From NCBI GenBank assembly GCA_002898295.1, contig BEHX01000002.1, positions 124,001-188,000 on the forward strand: DNA of 64,000 nt. Reading direction: 5' to 3'. Below, one piece after another: positions 1-7,634 of the stretch (its first letter is position 1; the number at the start of each line of letters is the position of its first letter). The notes under the pieces are model-generated. The model made no database searches. It saw only the letters and a list, made by a program, of their open reading frames with translations, and was not told where the DNA came from. The stretch comes from a bacterium HR21. Lineage in GTDB: Bacteria; Bacteroidota; Ignavibacteria; Kapaibacteriales; HRBIN21. Both the position numbers and the translations under genes were made by a program.

Positions 1-1198
1 TCACCCCGTGCTCCGCCTGCAGAGTAACCGGCTCAGCCGCGGGCGGGAGCTGTACCCACGACCGCAGGCGCAGAGTGCGGATGACCCCTTGATCCTCCGT
101 CTCCGGCACCAATGCCAGCGGTCCTTGGAGAACTAGCTCATCCTCCCGCCGCTCACCTGCGCCAAGGGAGAAGGTTTGCCGAACAGGGGTCCCGTTGCGT
201 CGCAGCTGCCCGAAGCGCCATTCTCCACGCAGGGCTATGGGAAAGCCGTTTTCCACCTCAGTCCGGAGGGCAAGCAGGTGGAATGTCCCGCCGCTGAGCG
301 CAGCATCGTTAGGCAGGGGCACCTCTACCGGGAGCTCCGCCTCCCACGCTGAAGAAGGTAGTACCCGTGCCCAGACAAGCTCTACTCCGCTCGGCTGCAG
401 CACAACACGCAGTACACTCTCCGAGCTGTACGCCACTCTCTGTCCTCCACTGCCTGGAGAACTCAACGACAAGGACAGCTGGGTTTCTGCGCTGAGCACA
501 ACTCCCGCCAAGGGTAAGTGCAGTGGACCGCCTGGATCTGTGCTCTGCCCACGGCTTTCTCCTGGCGGAATTACCTGCTGCGCTGCTGATACGGGGACAA
601 ACCATTCCCCATATCCCGGCGTGCGGAGGACAATACCCGGTTGCGAGTAACCTGCGGGAGCCTCTATGCGGATAGGCACGGGATAGCGGTTCTCCACACG
701 GAGCTCCGCTGTCCCCGCTCGATAGGCAACAGCGAGAATTTCCTCAGGTAGTCGGAGGATGGAGTCTATCTGAACTGGTGCTGCTATCGGAGGGACAACC
801 GCCTCTGCCGGAGGCTGGGGTATCTGTGGGAAGAGGCTCCGCAGCGGAAGCTCCAGCGCTCCATGCGACCAGCCCTGAAAATGCTCTCGAAAAGCGGCGA
901 TATCGTTGAGCTGGAAGCTCCGTTCGAAGCGAAGCGTATCAATGCGCCCAAGCTCCTTGCCCAGGATAACCGGAGTCAGCTCCCCAGCAAGGGCAAGCGA
1001 GAGATTCCCGCTGCCAGGCTCGATGTGGAGCTGTGTCGTGTCGGCAATGAGCTCCTGTAGCGTCAGGAGTGAATCTACAAGCGGGAGTTGTACAACCAGG
1101 GGCACCTCCGGGGCCAAGAACCGAGTGGGCATATCCGAACATGCCCCAACTCCCAGAACCAGTGCCATGACAATCCCCCAGGTCCTCCGTGCCTGCAT
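1..1198 (-). CDS. Exported lipoprotein of unknown function (3' part outside window)
   Basis: The reading frame begins at ATG 1198 on the minus strand and stays open for 399 codons to the left edge, so the C-terminus is missing. The start is MQARRTWGIVMALVLGVGAC: a short basic region, a hydrophobic stretch and a lipobox ending in Cys20, which predicts lipid attachment after export. The rest is rich in Val, Leu, Pro and Thr with few charged clusters and reads like consecutive beta-sandwich modules. Two similar stretches (VENRYPVPIRI and VENGFPIAL) suggest an internally repeated fold. I do not recognise a named family. It is read in the same direction as the recombinase gene upstream of it, with a 20-base gap, so it may be cotranscribed. 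Confidence 0.65.
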   Translation of the reverse strand, partial: MQARRTWGIVMALVLGVGACSDMPTRFLAPEVPLVVQLPLVDSLLTLQELIADTTQLHIEPGSGNLSLALAGELTPVILGKELGRIDTLRFERSFQLNDIAAFREHFQGWSHGALELPLRSLFPQIPQPPAEAVVPPIAAPVQIDSILRLPEEILAVAYRAGTAELRVENRYPVPIRIEAPAGYSQPGIVLRTPGYGEWFVPVSAAQQVIPPGESRGQSTDPGGPLHLPLAGVVLSAETQLSLSLSSPGSGGQRVAYSSESVLRVVLQPSGVELVWARVLPSSAWEAELPVEVPLPNDAALSGGTFHLLALRTEVENGFPIALRGEWRFGQLRRNGTPVRQTFSLGAGERREDELVLQGPLALVPETEDQGVIRTLRLRSWVQLPPAAEPVTLQAEHGV

Positions 1199-1218
1199 TG
1201 GTGATCCCGTGAAATGAC

Positions 1219-2166
1219 CTACAAGCGCACTAGACTCTGCAATTCTGGACCACTCCCCACCTTCCCCCGCTGGCGCACATAGAGCAGTGCTGTTGGACGC
1301 CAGCGGATCCGCATCCGCTGCATGAGTTCTTCGACGGAAACACCGCTCTCCACCAGCAGTAGCCCTGCCGTATGGCGGAGCGAAAACGGGGTCAATTTTC
1401 GAGCTCGCTCCCGCTTGATGCCACTTTCACGAAGACGCTGGTTGACCACCTCCCGCATGCCCCGGACGCTCATCCGCTGCCCACGCCCACGAGGGCTATA
1501 GCTGACGAAAAGCGGTTCTGCCGGGTCCTCCACCCCCCTTGCCGCAAGATACGCCGTGAGCGCTTCGTATACCTTCGGGGGGATTGGGACCACCTCGTCT
1601 TTCGCCCGATGTCCCTTGCCCTGCAGGTAAATCACCCATTTGCCTGCCTTCCGGCGAATGTCACCCACATCTGCGGCAGCAAGTTCCCGCTCCGAACATG
1701 CGCAGCCGAGCATCATCAAGATGAGCGCTCGGTCCCGCAATCCCACAAGCGTCGATGTTTCAATGCTTGCCAGCAGTTGCTCTATCTCCGCTGCCGTTAG
1801 AAACAGACGGCTATGCTGCTGGGCACGACGTGCTCCCAGAACTCGGCGCGCAGGATTGCGCTCCAGCACCCCACGGTCTACCAGGTACTGACACAGCCGC
1901 CGCAGTGCCGTCATGTACGTTGCCACCGATGCCGGCTGGAGCTTCTTGATGCGTACCAGGTACGCCCGATACCGCTCGACATCCCGCGGACGAAAGAAAA
2001 AGCGCCGGTCACGAGTGAAGAAGTAGAGAAACTCCCGGAGCGCACGGTTATAAGTTGCGCGGGTTTCCCAACTCTTCTGCTCGTACGCCGCTAGAAATCC
2101 CGCCACATATTCCATCAGCTCCTGTAAACGCAAGCGCACGGGGGCAAATGCCTCCGCTCCCATCAT
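1219..2166 (-). CDS. Tyrosine recombinase/integrase-like protein with eroded catalytic residues
   Basis: The protein has the XerC/XerD layout: an N-terminal SAM-like core-binding domain and a C-terminal catalytic domain containing LRDRALILMML and a terminal LLYVRQ that supplies the nucleophilic Tyr. Aligned by eye to XerD, only part of the catalytic set remains. The first Arg (GLRVSEL in XerD) is Ser (ACSEREL), the His of HxLRH is Phe (FSLRH), and the His of the LGHS motif is Ile. The second Arg, the beta-hairpin Lys region (GKGHRAK) and the Tyr remain. The frame is open back to 2238, but a TAATTTTG promoter box at 2191-2198 lies inside that extension, so ATG 2166 (or 2163) is preferred. It is probably a DNA-binding or slow recombinase, or a decaying one. 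No attachment repeats were seen. Confidence 0.75.
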   Translation of the reverse strand: MMGAEAFAPVRLRLQELMEYVAGFLAAYEQKSWETRATYNRALREFLYFFTRDRRFFFRPRDVERYRAYLVRIKKLQPASVATYMTALRRLCQYLVDRGVLERNPARRVLGARRAQQHSRLFLTAAEIEQLLASIETSTLVGLRDRALILMMLGCACSERELAAADVGDIRRKAGKWVIYLQGKGHRAKDEVVPIPPKVYEALTAYLAARGVEDPAEPLFVSYSPRGRGQRMSVRGMREVVNQRLRESGIKRERARKLTPFSLRHTAGLLLVESGVSVEELMQRMRIRWRPTALLYVRQRGKVGSGPELQSLVRL

Positions 2167-2190
2167 ACGCCCTTGTCTGAAAACTCCCGA

Positions 2191-2198
2191 CAAAATTA
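2191..2198 (-). promoter_or_regulatory. TAnnTTTG-type -7 box for the recombinase gene
   Basis: TAATTTTG on the minus strand (CAAAATTA on the plus strand) ends 24 bases before ATG 2166. It matches the Bacteroidota -7 consensus and recurs upstream of at least seven other genes here. A convincing -33 TTTG was not seen. Confidence 0.5.
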
Positions 2199-2247
2199 GC
2201 CTGATGTGCTCTAACTCCACCTCACCAGACATTCCCACGAAACCGGT

Positions 2248-2279
2248 GGCACACTTTGTCCCCAGGGCTCATCTAGACT
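2248..2279 (+). promoter_or_regulatory. Shared island promoter-like motif, copy 1
   Basis: GGCACACT (2248-2255), exactly 13 bases, then TCATCTAGACT (2269-2279). The same arrangement occurs at 4748 and 7164, always upstream of a small-protein gene. The spacing suits a -35/-10 pair recognised by an alternative sigma factor. It lacks the GC dinucleotide of a sigma-54 site and does not fit TAnnTTTG well. The link to the ECF factor at 8528 is inference. Confidence 0.45.
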
Positions 2280-2284
2280 GGGGA

Positions 2285-2314
2285 CGGTGGACGCTCTGTC
2301 CCGGACAACCACCG
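2285..2314 (+). other. Leader hairpin of the 2353 gene, distant relative of the island leader element
   Basis: CGGTGG (2285-2290) can pair with CCACCG (2309-2314). The segment contains GTGGACGC, then TG, CCGG and CCACC, in the same order as the better conserved leaders at 4801-4895 and 7209-7274. Similarity is partial, so this copy is tentative. Confidence 0.3.
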
Positions 2315-2352
2315 CCACGGAACCCATATGTCAACCAGCCGAGAGGAACGCC

Positions 2353-2721
2353 ATGCGCTCTCTCAGTGTGGCAGCCCTCATCGCGTTGCTAGCAACAGCG
2401 GCAAGCCATGCACGGGCCATTGTCATCATCAAGGAGCGGGGCGGGATTTTCGGATACCTCTACGTCAACGAACGCCACATCGAGGAAAGGGGTCAGGACT
2501 ACCACGAACTCAAGTGCACCGAACCTGGTTTCACATCGTGTAGGTGGACCCATCCTCCACAGATGGTTCGCGGCTTCCCCCGGCTGATAGAGTATGCCGA
2601 AGAGCGCATCGCCGCCGGGGAACTTACAGGCAGTTACAGCGAAACCATTGACGGCGTGGTGTGCACGGTGCGGTGGGAAGCCCAGGATACCCGAAATGCA
2701 ACGATTACCCTGGAGGATTAG
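2353..2721 (+). CDS. Small exported Cys-containing protein, island type
   Basis: A 122-residue protein of no recognised family. ATG 2353 is chosen over the in-frame ATG at 2287 because it is preceded by GAGAGGAA at a suitable distance and begins a clean signal peptide (MRSLSVAALIALLATAASHA, cleavage near residue 20-22). The mature part is about 100 residues with three Cys (KCTEPG, TSCRW, VVCTV) and a mixed beta-rich composition. Its 3' end overlaps the start of the next, larger exported protein by 26 bases, so the two are probably translated together. It sits behind the shared GGCACACT promoter motif and a hairpin leader. The product is expected in the periplasm or outside the cell. Confidence 0.7.
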   Translation: MRSLSVAALIALLATAASHARAIVIIKERGGIFGYLYVNERHIEERGQDYHELKCTEPGFTSCRWTHPPQMVRGFPRLIEYAEERIAAGELTGSYSETIDGVVCTVRWEAQDTRNATITLED

Positions 2722-4702
2722 TCCTTGGTGGCGCGTGATCGGGCTGGGAGTGGCTCTGCTCAGACCGCTCCCAGCTTCCTTTGCCCAAGAGCCTCTGCCG
2801 TGTTGGGGACGCCAGGAAGAGGTGCTGCGGGGCATCCGGGTGTTCCGTGCCCCACAGGCGCTGTCTATAGAGCAGGATGTCGTCGGTGTCGTTGGAATTA
2901 TCGACACCCTGTTGTGGTGGTGCCAACCGATCGGAGAACCCCATCAGAGCCTCCGAATCTGGTGGTACCGGCTGAGCTCAGGTAAACTCTCACACTCTGA
3001 GGAGCTTCCTTTACCGGAAATCCCTCCCTCTGCCGAGAAAATCCGCCGCACCTTGTGCGGTTTCCCTCCACAGCAGCTCTTTCCTGCCACTCCCCGAGAA
3101 CGTATCCAGCAGTGGGACTCCCTCCAGCAACTTCTCTCCACATGGAGTGACGAGAGCCTTGTCCACGCCATTGCCGATGGTCGTCGAGAAGTTTCCTCTC
3201 CCGACGGGTTCTGGCACGCTGTTGACGTCGGGCGGGTATACGCTGCGGCGCTCCTTTCCTCCAACGGCACCCAACACCTTGTGCTCTGGCAGCGCACGTC
3301 ACCCGGCTGGCGGGTAGATACAGTCATCTTCGTCGTAGGCGGGGCAACAGCTCTGCGCTTCCTCGACGACTCAACGCTCGCACTGTGGCGCTGCCAGAAG
3401 GTCGGTCTCTACGTTCCGTACACCTTCTTGCTCCGGCTCCAGCGAGAGAGCGGAAGATGGAGGAGCCTCGGGGAACACGCCTTGCCCAATCCCGAAGGGC
3501 TCATCTTTACTGTCTTCCAGCCCCGCCGCCTGATGGACCTCTCGCGCAGCTGGATTGCTATTGCCGACGCTGTCCGCTATCGGATACGCCTCTACCGGTG
3601 TGGCTCGCTGCAGACCCCAGCTGCCCTCATCGAGCACCCTGCGCCGTTTTGGAAGCCCATAGCTGACACAGTATACCGCACGCTCGACCGCGATCCCTAC
3701 CGCTTCGACATCAAGGAACTCATGGACACTGTTCGCGTGCATGCATACACGGCATCGCTCATCCAGTCGGTGGTCTTCCTCGACAGCATAACCCTCGGCG
3801 TATACTGGTACGTCCGGCGCCCGCTGCCCCACGATTCGGGGACTGTTCTGGAAAACAGCAGTCGCCGCGGCTACGTCCACCTTTTGGACATCTGGCAGTA
3901 CCATCGCGGGGCATGGCAGCTCATCCAGGAAGGGCTGTGTCCTGCCAATCCACTGCGGAACGCCCACTTCTCTCCTGCCAACGCTCCCCCTGCTCCCAGC
4001 ACCTTCTGTGACGGGAAGGGGAACTGTTTCTCGCCCCTGAAGCTGCCTCCGGGCGTTATTCCAGAGGAACATCGCTTCGGTGAGCTCGATAGCCTCTTTG
4101 AGCAGCACTCCCGAGATTCTGACTCCGTTTCCATGGGCATTCTCTGGTACCGATGGACTGCGGCTTTGTCTCCGACACTCCCCCGTCCTCCGGAACCTCC
4201 CCGTCGAATGCTCGGAACTCCTCCACCTTCCACTCACCCTCCGGTACCCGAGATCGCACACACTTGGAAAGCGGTGACTCTCCAAGGGGAGACTCTTACC
4301 GTTGCGACCCTGGCTCCAGTTGTTGCCGTACTCTTCCTCTCAGGCTACAGTTGCTTTGAGTGTATCCCAGACGCTGTAGATTCTCTCTCCGTCCAGGTGC
4401 AGGGCTTCTCCGATGCGGTTCGCTGGGTTGCACTCTGCCTGACTCATCCGAGCACTCTAGCTCGGCGTCGGTTTCACACCATGGTGCGCAAGGCTTTACC
4501 CAGAGAGTACTCCTGGATGATTCTCTTCGACATCTGTTCGGATATCCTCCCACCGGTTCAGTGCGCCTCCGCCACTTCGGACTTCCCGTGTACGTGGTGG
4601 CAGAGCCTTCAGCTGTGCCGCACTCCCGCGCTTGCACTCTTTCACGGCGGGAAGCTCGTACGGGTGCAGCGTTATGAGGAGCTCGGGCTGAAACAGAAGT
4701 AA
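2696..4702 (+). CDS. Large exported protein with C-terminal thioredoxin-like domain
   Basis: A 668-residue protein. ATG 2696 is preferred to the longer frame starting at 2594 because it opens a signal peptide (about residues 1-31, ending PASFAQ) and overlaps the preceding gene, which suggests translational coupling. Most of the protein (about 35-530) reads like a repeated beta-strand domain, with recurring patterns such as WQRTSPGWRVDTVIF and RLQRESGRWRSLG, consistent with a beta-propeller. The last 130 residues look like a thioredoxin fold: a hydrophobic strand, then SGYSCFECIPD, whose CxxC would be the redox centre, and a later TPALALFHGGKLV where TPALA resembles the cis-Pro loop. More Cys pairs lie near the C-terminus. 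The function is unknown; a periplasmic thiol-redox or protein-binding role is inference. Confidence 0.65.
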   Translation: MQRLPWRISPWWRVIGLGVALLRPLPASFAQEPLPCWGRQEEVLRGIRVFRAPQALSIEQDVVGVVGIIDTLLWWCQPIGEPHQSLRIWWYRLSSGKLSHSEELPLPEIPPSAEKIRRTLCGFPPQQLFPATPRERIQQWDSLQQLLSTWSDESLVHAIADGRREVSSPDGFWHAVDVGRVYAAALLSSNGTQHLVLWQRTSPGWRVDTVIFVVGGATALRFLDDSTLALWRCQKVGLYVPYTFLLRLQRESGRWRSLGEHALPNPEGLIFTVFQPRRLMDLSRSWIAIADAVRYRIRLYRCGSLQTPAALIEHPAPFWKPIADTVYRTLDRDPYRFDIKELMDTVRVHAYTASLIQSVVFLDSITLGVYWYVRRPLPHDSGTVLENSSRRGYVHLLDIWQYHRGAWQLIQEGLCPANPLRNAHFSPANAPPAPSTFCDGKGNCFSPLKLPPGVIPEEHRFGELDSLFEQHSRDSDSVSMGILWYRWTAALSPTLPRPPEPPRRMLGTPPPSTHPPVPEIAHTWKAVTLQGETLTVATLAPVVAVLFLSGYSCFECIPDAVDSLSVQVQGFSDAVRWVALCLTHPSTLARRRFHTMVRKALPREYSWMILFDICSDILPPVQCASATSDFPCTWWQSLQLCRTPALALFHGGKLVRVQRYEELGLKQK

Positions 4703-4747
4703 TCACCCGTCCTGCCCACGCAACTACCACCGCTGCTGCTTCCCTGT

Positions 4748-4779
4748 GGCACACTAAGAGGCAGAGGGTCATCTATACT
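4748..4779 (+). promoter_or_regulatory. Shared island promoter-like motif, copy 2
   Basis: GGCACACT (4748-4755), 13 bases, TCATCTATACT (4769-4779). This copy has the best -10-like sequence (TATACT). It is followed by the structured leader at 4801-4895 and then the small exported protein at 4947. Confidence 0.45.
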
Positions 4780-4800
4780 GTGGAGCAGCACCCCAGTTTG

Positions 4801-4895
4801 GGTGGGAGCCTCCGCTCGGGAAGGCCAGCAGCTGGCATGCCCCGGCACCCATGGCAGAGCTTGGCTTCCCCTGCGGACGCGGTGCCGGTCCCACC
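4801..4895 (+). ncRNA. Structured 5' leader element, copy A
   Basis: The 95-base segment is closed by a perfect 7-bp inverted repeat, GGTGGGA (4801-4807) with TCCCACC (4889-4895). Its 3' part (4858-4898) is 41 bases long and differs from the copy at 7237-7277 at one position (CTGCGG versus CTGTGG). The 5' part between the stems differs in sequence and length from the other copy. Conservation of only the closing stem and 3' core suggests a cis-acting RNA (riboswitch, attenuator or protein-binding leader) or a DNA operator. It matches no RNA family I recognise. Confidence 0.45.
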
Positions 4896-4946
4896 AGGCT
4901 GCGGGTGGCGAAAAAAGTCAAGTAGCACAAAAAGTCGAGTAGCACC

Positions 4947-5366
4947 ATGAAAGCGCATCTGTGGATCTTCGCTCTGCTTGCCCTCGGAACAGTAACGCAT
5001 GCTGCGGAGCCCTCGAAGGCGGCGAAGACAGCTCCGGGCATCAAAGTGCTCATTTGGTGTGAGCCTGCCCCAGACCACATATGCTTTGAGATCCTCTGGG
5101 GACTTTTCAGAGCGCGGGGCTTATTCAGATCCTCTATTTCCTTCGATCATCCTGCCGCTACCGAAGATGACTGCGAACCTGGGGAAGCTCAGGCTTCCTG
5201 CCTCTTCGGCTTCACGAACCCCGACAACCCTGACGAAGGGATTGGTTGGACGAATGCCCGAGTGTGCTACAATCCTGAGGCTGCCACGGCTACGGTCTAT
5301 GTGCTGCCCGAAACCCAGGAGCACCGTTCGTACAGTGTATGGCGACAGGCATGTCCGGAACCATGA
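4947..5366 (+). CDS. Small exported Cys-rich protein, island type
   Basis: A 139-residue protein with a clear signal peptide (MKAHLWIFALLALGTVTHA, cleaved after residue 19) and six Cys in the mature chain: IWCEP, DHICFE, DDCEPG, ASCLFG, ARVCYN and QACPEP. An even number of Cys in an exported small protein suggests disulphide bonds. No family is recognised. Its leader carries the conserved structured element, and the 40 bases before ATG hold two short repeats, AAAAAGTCAAGTAGCAC and AAAAAGTCGAGTAGCAC (from about 4913 and 4930), of unknown role. A lipoprotein with a thioredoxin-like domain follows 89 bases downstream, the same small-then-large pattern as the 2353/2696 pair. Confidence 0.7.
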   Translation: MKAHLWIFALLALGTVTHAAEPSKAAKTAPGIKVLIWCEPAPDHICFEILWGLFRARGLFRSSISFDHPAATEDDCEPGEAQASCLFGFTNPDNPDEGIGWTNARVCYNPEAATATVYVLPETQEHRSYSVWRQACPEP

Positions 5367-5455
5367 GATGCTGGAACACTCTTCCCCATCCGGTGCCGCC
5401 TGCTCCCGGCACCGGGTGGATTCATTGCGTATGTCTCACCTCTCCATTTCGTGCC

Positions 5456-7087
5456 ATGCGTCGTGTGCTGCTCCTCTTTCTGGTCCTCATGATCGGAGGA
5501 TGCAATCTCATCAGCAAGCCTGAGAATGAGAAGGGCAATCCAGACATTGCCCGTCAGATCCGCCAATGGGGGAAGCAGCTCGAGGACTTCAACCCTGAGC
5601 GCCCCACCGTCCTGTTCGCAACGGACGTCTCAACCTGCTTCGCCTGCGGTGGCGCTGGCATCAACGAAGCTCTTGAAGAAATCAAGCAGTCGCAACTCAA
5701 TGTCAACACGATGGTCGTCATCGCGGTAGAAGCTCAGGGAGAGGCGGAGGTCTTTCGAGAAGCATTCCGCACGCGGAATATCGTCGAAGACCTTGAGGGC
5801 GCCCTCGAGAAACTCTTCAAGCTTACGGTTTTCCCAACTGCTGTAATCATCTCTCCGAAGGGGGCTATCCTCCATACGCACCCTGATCCAACACATAATC
5901 CCCTAACAGTCGGAGTGCTCCTGACCTACCTTGACCAGAAGCCGCAAACTCTCAGTAACGGTCAAAAGCTCAGTGCTACTGGCGGAATGCTCGTTGACAT
6001 CGACTGGGCTCTACCCCAGCCAGAGAGAAACCGGGTCATCCTCTGTGATCGCTCACAGAATGCCCTCTTCCTCTTCGAACCAGACCATGCCCGGTACCGG
6101 CTCCTGTGGAAATCCCACGACTCCCTCCTCTTCTCCCCTGTCATAAGCCGCTTTCTGCAACTCCCCAATTCCCCGGAAGCGCGAGCAAAACTCCAGAGCC
6201 TCATAGCGAAAACCAGGAAATTTTACCCAACACCATTTGTCTCCCTTTCTTACCCGCTGTACATACGAGATGACACACTGTGTGCCACACTTTCCCTGTC
6301 TTACCCAACGGAGAACGGTGCTGCCATAACTCTCGAATCCTCTAACGCGCGAGCACTATTCCTCCTCCGGGAGCATACTGCAGAACTGGTACATCTGGAT
6401 TCACTTCCCACCTTCCCTAGCTCACTTGGGGCTGCTCACCCCTTTCTCTGGCAAGGCGAGCTTTTCGTCACTGGAGAAGCGTCCACAGAGTTCCATGTTG
6501 CTCTCTATCAGTACCGCCAAGGAAAATGGACCGCGTTTGCTTCTTTCCCGTTTGCTCCATCTGATACTCAGCTCTCCCGCCAATTCCAGATTCAGCCACT
6601 TCCCCTCACGACTCCGAACCTCCTCGCCCTTGTGAGTCCTAGACTCCCTGCCATTGTGGGATTCATTCGCCATCACCAGAAACTCGACACCCTCTACATC
6701 CCTCTAGCGGGGAAGCTGGCACGAATTTCTACCACATGGCAAGAAAAAGCCCGCGAGGCTCTGGAAGAGGTCAAAAGAATCGCCAAGCTCCTCGGTGTGG
6801 ATACTCCTAGGGTAGCGCTTTCTATACCGCTCGACGGTATGATTGTGAACGATTCAACGCTATGCGTCATCGTGTATCCCTCCCAAGAGTTGAGGATCGA
6901 CTACCCCGCGGTACAGTTTTACTCACCTTCTGGCTTCCTTCGGGAGATTCTGTACGCCGTCTCTCCGCCAGCCGAGAAAGAGGTACGGACTGACAGCAAA
7001 GCGTTCCTCAGTGGACGCGAACTCCTCATGCTTGTAAAATGGAAACCGAGTGGATGGTACATGTATCGGGTCAATTTGGCTCCATAG
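5456..7087 (+). CDS. Exported lipoprotein: thioredoxin-like domain followed by a propeller-like region
   Basis: A 543-residue protein. The start is set at ATG 5456, not 5339, because it opens a lipoprotein signal (MRRVLLLFLVLMIGGC, lipid-modified Cys16). Residues about 40-165 resemble a thioredoxin/redoxin fold: PTVLFATDVSTCFACGGAG with a CFAC motif at the helix start, and FPTAVIISPKG giving the cis-Pro strand and the following hairpin. The remaining 370 residues look like a beta-propeller or repeated beta-sheet domain. The order (redox domain first) is the reverse of the protein at 2696. It shares the CF-x-C motif and genomic context with that protein, so they probably serve a common extracytoplasmic process. 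That process is not identified. Confidence 0.65.
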   Translation: MRRVLLLFLVLMIGGCNLISKPENEKGNPDIARQIRQWGKQLEDFNPERPTVLFATDVSTCFACGGAGINEALEEIKQSQLNVNTMVVIAVEAQGEAEVFREAFRTRNIVEDLEGALEKLFKLTVFPTAVIISPKGAILHTHPDPTHNPLTVGVLLTYLDQKPQTLSNGQKLSATGGMLVDIDWALPQPERNRVILCDRSQNALFLFEPDHARYRLLWKSHDSLLFSPVISRFLQLPNSPEARAKLQSLIAKTRKFYPTPFVSLSYPLYIRDDTLCATLSLSYPTENGAAITLESSNARALFLLREHTAELVHLDSLPTFPSSLGAAHPFLWQGELFVTGEASTEFHVALYQYRQGKWTAFASFPFAPSDTQLSRQFQIQPLPLTTPNLLALVSPRLPAIVGFIRHHQKLDTLYIPLAGKLARISTTWQEKAREALEEVKRIAKLLGVDTPRVALSIPLDGMIVNDSTLCVIVYPSQELRIDYPAVQFYSPSGFLREILYAVSPPAEKEVRTDSKAFLSGRELLMLVKWKPSGWYMYRVNLAP

Positions 7088-7163
7088 GATCGGAGATGCC
7101 CTCGCATTTGCCGCTTGATACCGGACACGTATCTTCGCTGGTGCACCAATACCGTTTCCTTAC

Positions 7164-7190
7164 GGCACACTTCGAAGGAAATGCTCAGTA
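7164..7190 (+). promoter_or_regulatory. Shared island promoter-like motif, copy 3
   Basis: GGCACACT (7164-7171), 13 bases, TCAGTA (7185-7190). The spacing is identical to the other two copies, but the -10-like part is weaker. It lies ahead of leader copy B. Confidence 0.4.
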
Positions 7191-7208
7191 GGGCACCATT
7201 CTGGCTTT

Positions 7209-7274
7209 GGTGGGAGCTGCTGTTCGAGCCCCTAGCAGCTTGGCTTCCCCTGTGGACGCGGTGCCGGTCCCACC
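7209..7274 (+). ncRNA. Structured 5' leader element, copy B
   Basis: A 66-base segment closed by GGTGGGA (7209-7215) and TCCCACC (7268-7274). Inside, GCTGCT pairs with AGCAGC across a loop (about 7216-7239). The 41-base 3' core (7237-7277) matches copy A at 40 of 41 positions, although the surrounding DNA is unrelated, which points to selection or recent copying of this element. Confidence 0.45.
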
Positions 7275-7348
7275 AGGGGGAAGGGAGAAGTCAACTCACT
7301 CAGGAGAAGAACTACGTCCCGCTTACCACTTGGCTTACCGACGCTCCA

Positions 7349-7609
7349 GTGTTTTCGACAAAGGCAGTGCTGCAGGATGCTCTCCGCTCTGCCTTCGAGG
7401 CAACCGAGGCAAACAACTCCAGTGACCGCCTCCGCTGGGCAACGGCGTTTGCGCACGAATGTGCCCGCCTGAGTCAAGAAGAGCAGCCTTCGAGCGTGTA
7501 TCCCGGCAGTTGCCCGCGTGTGAGAATTACTGTCAAGCCGACTGCGGAGATTCAGTGTACGGATGGCACAAGACCTCGATGTCAGTGCATCGTCTTCTTC
7601 GCCGAGTAG
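7349..7609 (+). CDS. Small protein with Cys-rich C-terminus (start uncertain)
   Basis: The frame is open from 7115, but its first ATG lies upstream of the promoter motif and leader, so translation probably starts later. No in-frame ATG follows; GTG 7349 (used here, 86 residues) or GTG 7367 are candidates. The N-terminal half is a charged helix (KAVLQDALRSAFEA, then WATAFAHECARL). The C-terminal third holds the pattern GSCPRVRITV and CTDGTRPRCQC and ends with TAG at 7609. No signal peptide is seen, unlike the other small proteins of the island. The helix-then-Cys layout resembles leader-core peptides, but no maturation enzyme is nearby. It could instead be a degraded relative of the 4947 gene. 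Confidence 0.35.
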   Translation: MFSTKAVLQDALRSAFEATEANNSSDRLRWATAFAHECARLSQEEQPSSVYPGSCPRVRITVKPTAEIQCTDGTRPRCQCIVFFAE

Positions 7610-7634
7610 GCATGCGAGCAGTAGCCAGCGCGCA

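Noticed and set aside
2248-2279. Sigma-54 (-24/-12) reading of the GGCACACT motif
   Set aside because: The GC dinucleotide expected ten bases after GG is absent in all three copies.
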